From positions 310,001-374,000 of the forward strand of contig CAWKCC010000002.1 of the NCBI GenBank assembly GCA_963848045.1: a stretch of DNA of 64,000 bases, given 5' to 3'. Of this stretch, positions 62,150-64,000 are shown piece after piece. How positions within the stretch are numbered: position 1 is the stretch's first letter; each line of letters starts with the position of its first letter. The notes under the pieces are model-generated. The model ran no database searches. It saw nothing but the letters and a program-made list of their open reading frames with translations, and was not told where the DNA came from. Source of the DNA: CAVUAT01 sp963848045 (GTDB lineage: Bacteria; Actinomycetota; Thermoleophilia; Solirubrobacterales; 70-9). Both the position numbers and the translations under genes were made by a program.

Positions 62150-62536
62150 ATGAATGTACAGGAAGTAGAAGCAAAAATGGTAACCCGGATCAACGGTTTG
62201 GAAGATCAGGAGGCTCGGTTGCAGGAATGGCTCGAGTGCCTGCGCAAGCTCGACGGAATTGCCGCTCAGTGGCAGTCAGAATCCATCGAGGAGGTCGTAG
62301 TAGAAACTACACCCGCAGAGACACAGAATGTCGATGAAAATCTAACGGTAGTCGACGAGTTCGAAGCGGTCCGGCAGGTACGGAAAGAAGTACACGAAGA
62401 GCACGTAGCCTTCGAGACACAGTCGCAGATGGCCGAGGATCCATTTGACCAATTGCGAAGAAAATTAGCACGGGAATCGACACGCAAGTTGCGGCCGGTT
62501 TTCAATTCGGGGCTTTTGTTTGGAGCTAACGCCTGA
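62150..62536 (+). CDS. Small coiled-coil protein
   Basis: 128 residues, mainly acidic helices: VQEVEAKMVTRINGLEDQEARLQEWLECLRKLDGIAAQW, an acidic middle (VVVETTPAETQNVDENL) and RQVRKEVHEEHVAFETQSQ. A coiled coil is likely; no membrane segment. Function unknown. It lies 22 bp after the previous gene, with GGAGAAGAATC before the ATG. Confidence 0.65.
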   Translation: MNVQEVEAKMVTRINGLEDQEARLQEWLECLRKLDGIAAQWQSESIEEVVVETTPAETQNVDENLTVVDEFEAVRQVRKEVHEEHVAFETQSQMAEDPFDQLRRKLARESTRKLRPVFNSGLLFGANA

Positions 62537-62600
62537 GTGTGCGAACCACCAGGCGTGCTCCCTCAGGAGAGCCACGGTACAAAAACGAGGAAAGGAGGAT

Positions 62601-62795
62601 ATGACAATGTTGATCATTCAACAATTACTGGCTCGCTTCTCCCGACAGGAGAAAGGCGTCACGACAGTGGAATACGCGATCATGCTGGCCTTAGTGGCCG
62701 TCGCCGTAGCTCTCGCCACACCTGGTATCAGTGATGCTGTGACCAGCGTGTTCGACGAAGCGGTTACAGCCATGTCATCGGGTGGCGGTTCCTAA
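62601..62795 (+). CDS. flp: Flp/Fap-type pilin
   Basis: 64 residues. The prepilin processing site QEKG-VTTVEYAIML (cleavage after Gly, Glu at +5, Tyr at +6) is followed by a hydrophobic helix (ALVAVAVALATPG), then a Ser/Gly-rich end. This is the tight-adherence (Tad) pilus subunit type. AAAGGAGG lies before the ATG. The c-di-GMP riboswitch at the head of the operon fits control of surface attachment. The Tad export genes are not in the window. Confidence 0.9.
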   Translation: MTMLIIQQLLARFSRQEKGVTTVEYAIMLALVAVAVALATPGISDAVTSVFDEAVTAMSSGGGS

Positions 62796-62823
62796 ACCAT
62801 CCAGTAGTTTTTTCACTTCTCCA

Positions 62824-62852
62824 GGCCCTGCCTTCTGGCGGGGCCTTTTTTT
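62824..62852 (+). terminator. Rho-independent terminator after flp
   Basis: GGCCCTGCC-TTCT-GGCGGGGCC (62824-62845), a 9-bp stem with one G-U pair and a 4-nt loop, followed by a run of T (TTTTTTTC). It closes the operon that starts at the sigma-54 promoter. Confidence 0.92.
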
Positions 62853-63366
62853 CTTTCCCAGAGGCTCTCTTTATCGAATCGAATTTTGAACGTCTTGACG
62901 ATTGCTGGATGCCGGATTCCGAATGCCGCAGAAGCGATTTCCTAAATGGACCCAGCATAGCCGTCTGTGACTAGGACGCTGACTTCATATTCACGGGCAA
63001 AACACGTAAGTGTTAGGGTTTTGCTTCAATCTCTGCATTGCCCCTGGAATCCAGTTTCTGAACGCTGACCAATTCACGTTCCAAGTTTCAGCTTTCCAGC
63101 TTCAAGTTTCCGAGATCTGAGTATCCGAAGCCGAAGGACTTGGCAGCGGTTGCTAGCCATGAAAACGGGTGTTAAAGGCTACTCGGACCTTCTTTGGTGG
63201 AATCATGATCAGCTTGCCAGTCATTGGAACCGATACGGCTGGAGAAGCTTTTCGAGTCTGCTTCCCATCTAGCCCCCCAGTGATGAGGCCGATCGCGCGA
63301 AGAAAGTGAGTCGAATCACTGAGTCGAAGGGTGCGTCAGGAGTAAATTAGAACTGGAGACACCACC
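62853..63366. other. Intergenic stretch without recognisable gene
   Basis: No supported coding frame. It includes a short degenerate repeat around 63070-63117 (TTCCAAGTTTCAGC / TTCCAGCTTCAAGTTTCC) and GAGTCGAA twice near 63308-63330. A TGGCAGCGGTTGC near 63141 resembles a sigma-54 site, but the spacing is 2 bp short. Confidence 0.5.
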
Positions 63367-63555
63367 ATGTACCAACCCTTCATAGCTGCTGCTTTCTTGG
63401 TTTACTCGGGACTTGCTGTAGGACACATAATCAGGGCGATAACCACTTCCGGATTCATGATCGCAGGTGTCACCATCCCGGCTTGGTATAGCTGGCCAGC
63501 AGCAGGCCTTGCTATCCTGGTTGCCTGTTTCGCTTGGTGGGAGATGACACGATAA
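63367..63555 (+). CDS. Small membrane protein with two helices
   Basis: 62 residues with two hydrophobic segments (about 5-22 and 42-57), and a short polar link between. No family recognised. TGGAGAC precedes the ATG. It converges with the PilZ gene. Confidence 0.55.
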   Translation: MYQPFIAAAFLVYSGLAVGHIIRAITTSGFMIAGVTIPAWYSWPAAGLAILVACFAWWEMTR

Positions 63556-63581
63556 GGTCTGACCTCCACTCCAACTGACGA

Positions 63582-63881
63582 CTACATAACTAACTGCGGA
63601 CCAATGAAAGCTGTCACTGGGCTGGGTTCTGCCGTAGTAACCTGCCCTCGCTTCTCTATCTCCGATTTTACCCACACAACTCTCGACAGCAGCTCCATCG
63701 TTTTCCACGTTAGACGTATCGTTACCCTTAACTCGGCGCCATGAGCTGGGAGCTTCTTGGTCCCTACTATCCCAGCTCCATTGCAGGATATCTCAGCGAT
63801 ATACCCGTAGTTTCGAAAACGATCTCCTTCACAGCAGCAAAGCATCAGACAGTCTCGCCGTCGAAAATCACGGCGTTCCAT
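63582..63881 (-). CDS. PilZ-domain protein
   Basis: 99 residues. An N-terminal basic segment ERRDFRRRD corresponds to the RxxxR c-di-GMP contact, and EISCNGAGIVG to the (D/N)xSxxG motif, with Cys-Asn in place of the usual residues. The strands after it (AELRVTIRLTWK, LLSRVVWVKSE) fit the PilZ beta barrel. It is probably a c-di-GMP receptor, matching the c-di-GMP riboswitch 1.8 kb away. ATG 63881 (MERRDF) is preferred over 63893. Confidence 0.7.
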   Translation of the reverse strand: MERRDFRRRDCLMLCCCEGDRFRNYGYIAEISCNGAGIVGTKKLPAHGAELRVTIRLTWKTMELLSRVVWVKSEIEKRGQVTTAEPSPVTAFIGPQLVM

Positions 63882-64000
63882 CTGACCAACCATTGGTAGT
63901 CCCCCCTGGGTGGAATCTTGATTTCTATACTAGCCCCTCAGCGGGATGCGAAGCAACGGACTTTCCCACGATTACCAAACATTTCGCCGGTCTCCCGGTC

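Noticed and set aside
63141..63153. Second sigma-54-like site TGGCAGCGGTTGC
   Set aside because: The GG to GC distance is 2 bp shorter than required.

Overview
The window is a high-GC bacterial chromosome segment (bases 1 to about 61,440) carrying an 18.9-kb integrated element, followed by about 2.5 kb (61,441-64,000) that looks like DNA from a different kind of organism. The main part reads as an actinobacterium, most likely of the Thermoleophilia (Solirubrobacterales-like) lineage. The evidence is the very high GC, frequent GTG/TTG starts, a dnaK-grpE-dnaJ-hspR operon, an HspR-type element near clpB, a phosphatidylinositol-phosphate/inositol module, a luciferase-like F420-family oxidoreductase, and several promoters whose -10 box lies 6-10 nt from the start codon (leaderless mRNAs). 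The lineage is an inference; no rRNA is present.

Layout of the core: purine synthesis genes (purB fragment, purE, purD, with a GYD-domain gene) at 0.2-2.3 kb; small metabolic and cell-wall genes (methyltransferase, enoyl-CoA hydratase, lytic transglycosylase) at 2.3-7 kb; a protein-quality-control block (clpB, hspR, dnaJ, grpE, dnaK) at 7-15.8 kb; a secreted nuclease-like protein, cytochrome c and endonuclease III at 16-18.6 kb; an inositol-lipid/membrane block (two PAP2/Aur1-like enzymes, a large membrane protein, a PIP-synthase-like enzyme, Ino1) at 19.5-24.7 kb; a glycosyltransferase-PHP fusion, UDG-like protein, oxidoreductase and rRNA/tRNA uracil methyltransferase at 24.8-29.6 kb; then argF, tRNA-Glu, lgt, SDR, tRNA-Val, ftsH, a cyclic-nucleotide-binding protein, an FAH-family hydrolase, a cold-shock protein and tRNA-Asp up to 39.7 kb.

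An integrated element runs from 39,643 to 58,552. It is bounded by a 46-bp perfect direct repeat made of the 3' part of tRNA-Asp(GUC). Its left half is mobility: a tyrosine integrase broken by one extra G, a helix-turn-helix protein, a replication-relaxation protein and a TraG/VirD4-like ATPase, followed by 600 bp of strongly folded non-coding DNA. Its right half is defence-like cargo: a XRE-ImmA/IrrE metalloprotease facing, across a shared dyad operator, a four-gene ubiquitin-like operon (DUF2188 protein, single multiubiquitin-type Ubl, E2-like protein without any cysteine, JAB-E1 fusion). Next come a sigma factor, an SF1 helicase with a Cas4/AddB-like Fe-S nuclease domain packed tightly with a type III-like Mod/Res pair, and an AbiEi/AbiEii toxin-antitoxin pair. 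The Ubl operon with its protease regulator is the most interesting part of the window.

After the element the chromosome resumes (SRPBCC protein, large membrane glycosyltransferase-like protein) and ends in a ferritin gene cut off at its N-terminus at 61,440. From there the GC content drops visibly and the features change. There is a sigma-54 promoter, a c-di-GMP-I (GEMM) riboswitch whose expression platform can mask the Shine-Dalgarno site, two small unknown proteins, a Flp-type pilin with terminator, a small membrane protein and a PilZ protein. I read 61,440 as a probable assembly chimera, although recent transfer cannot be excluded from sequence alone.
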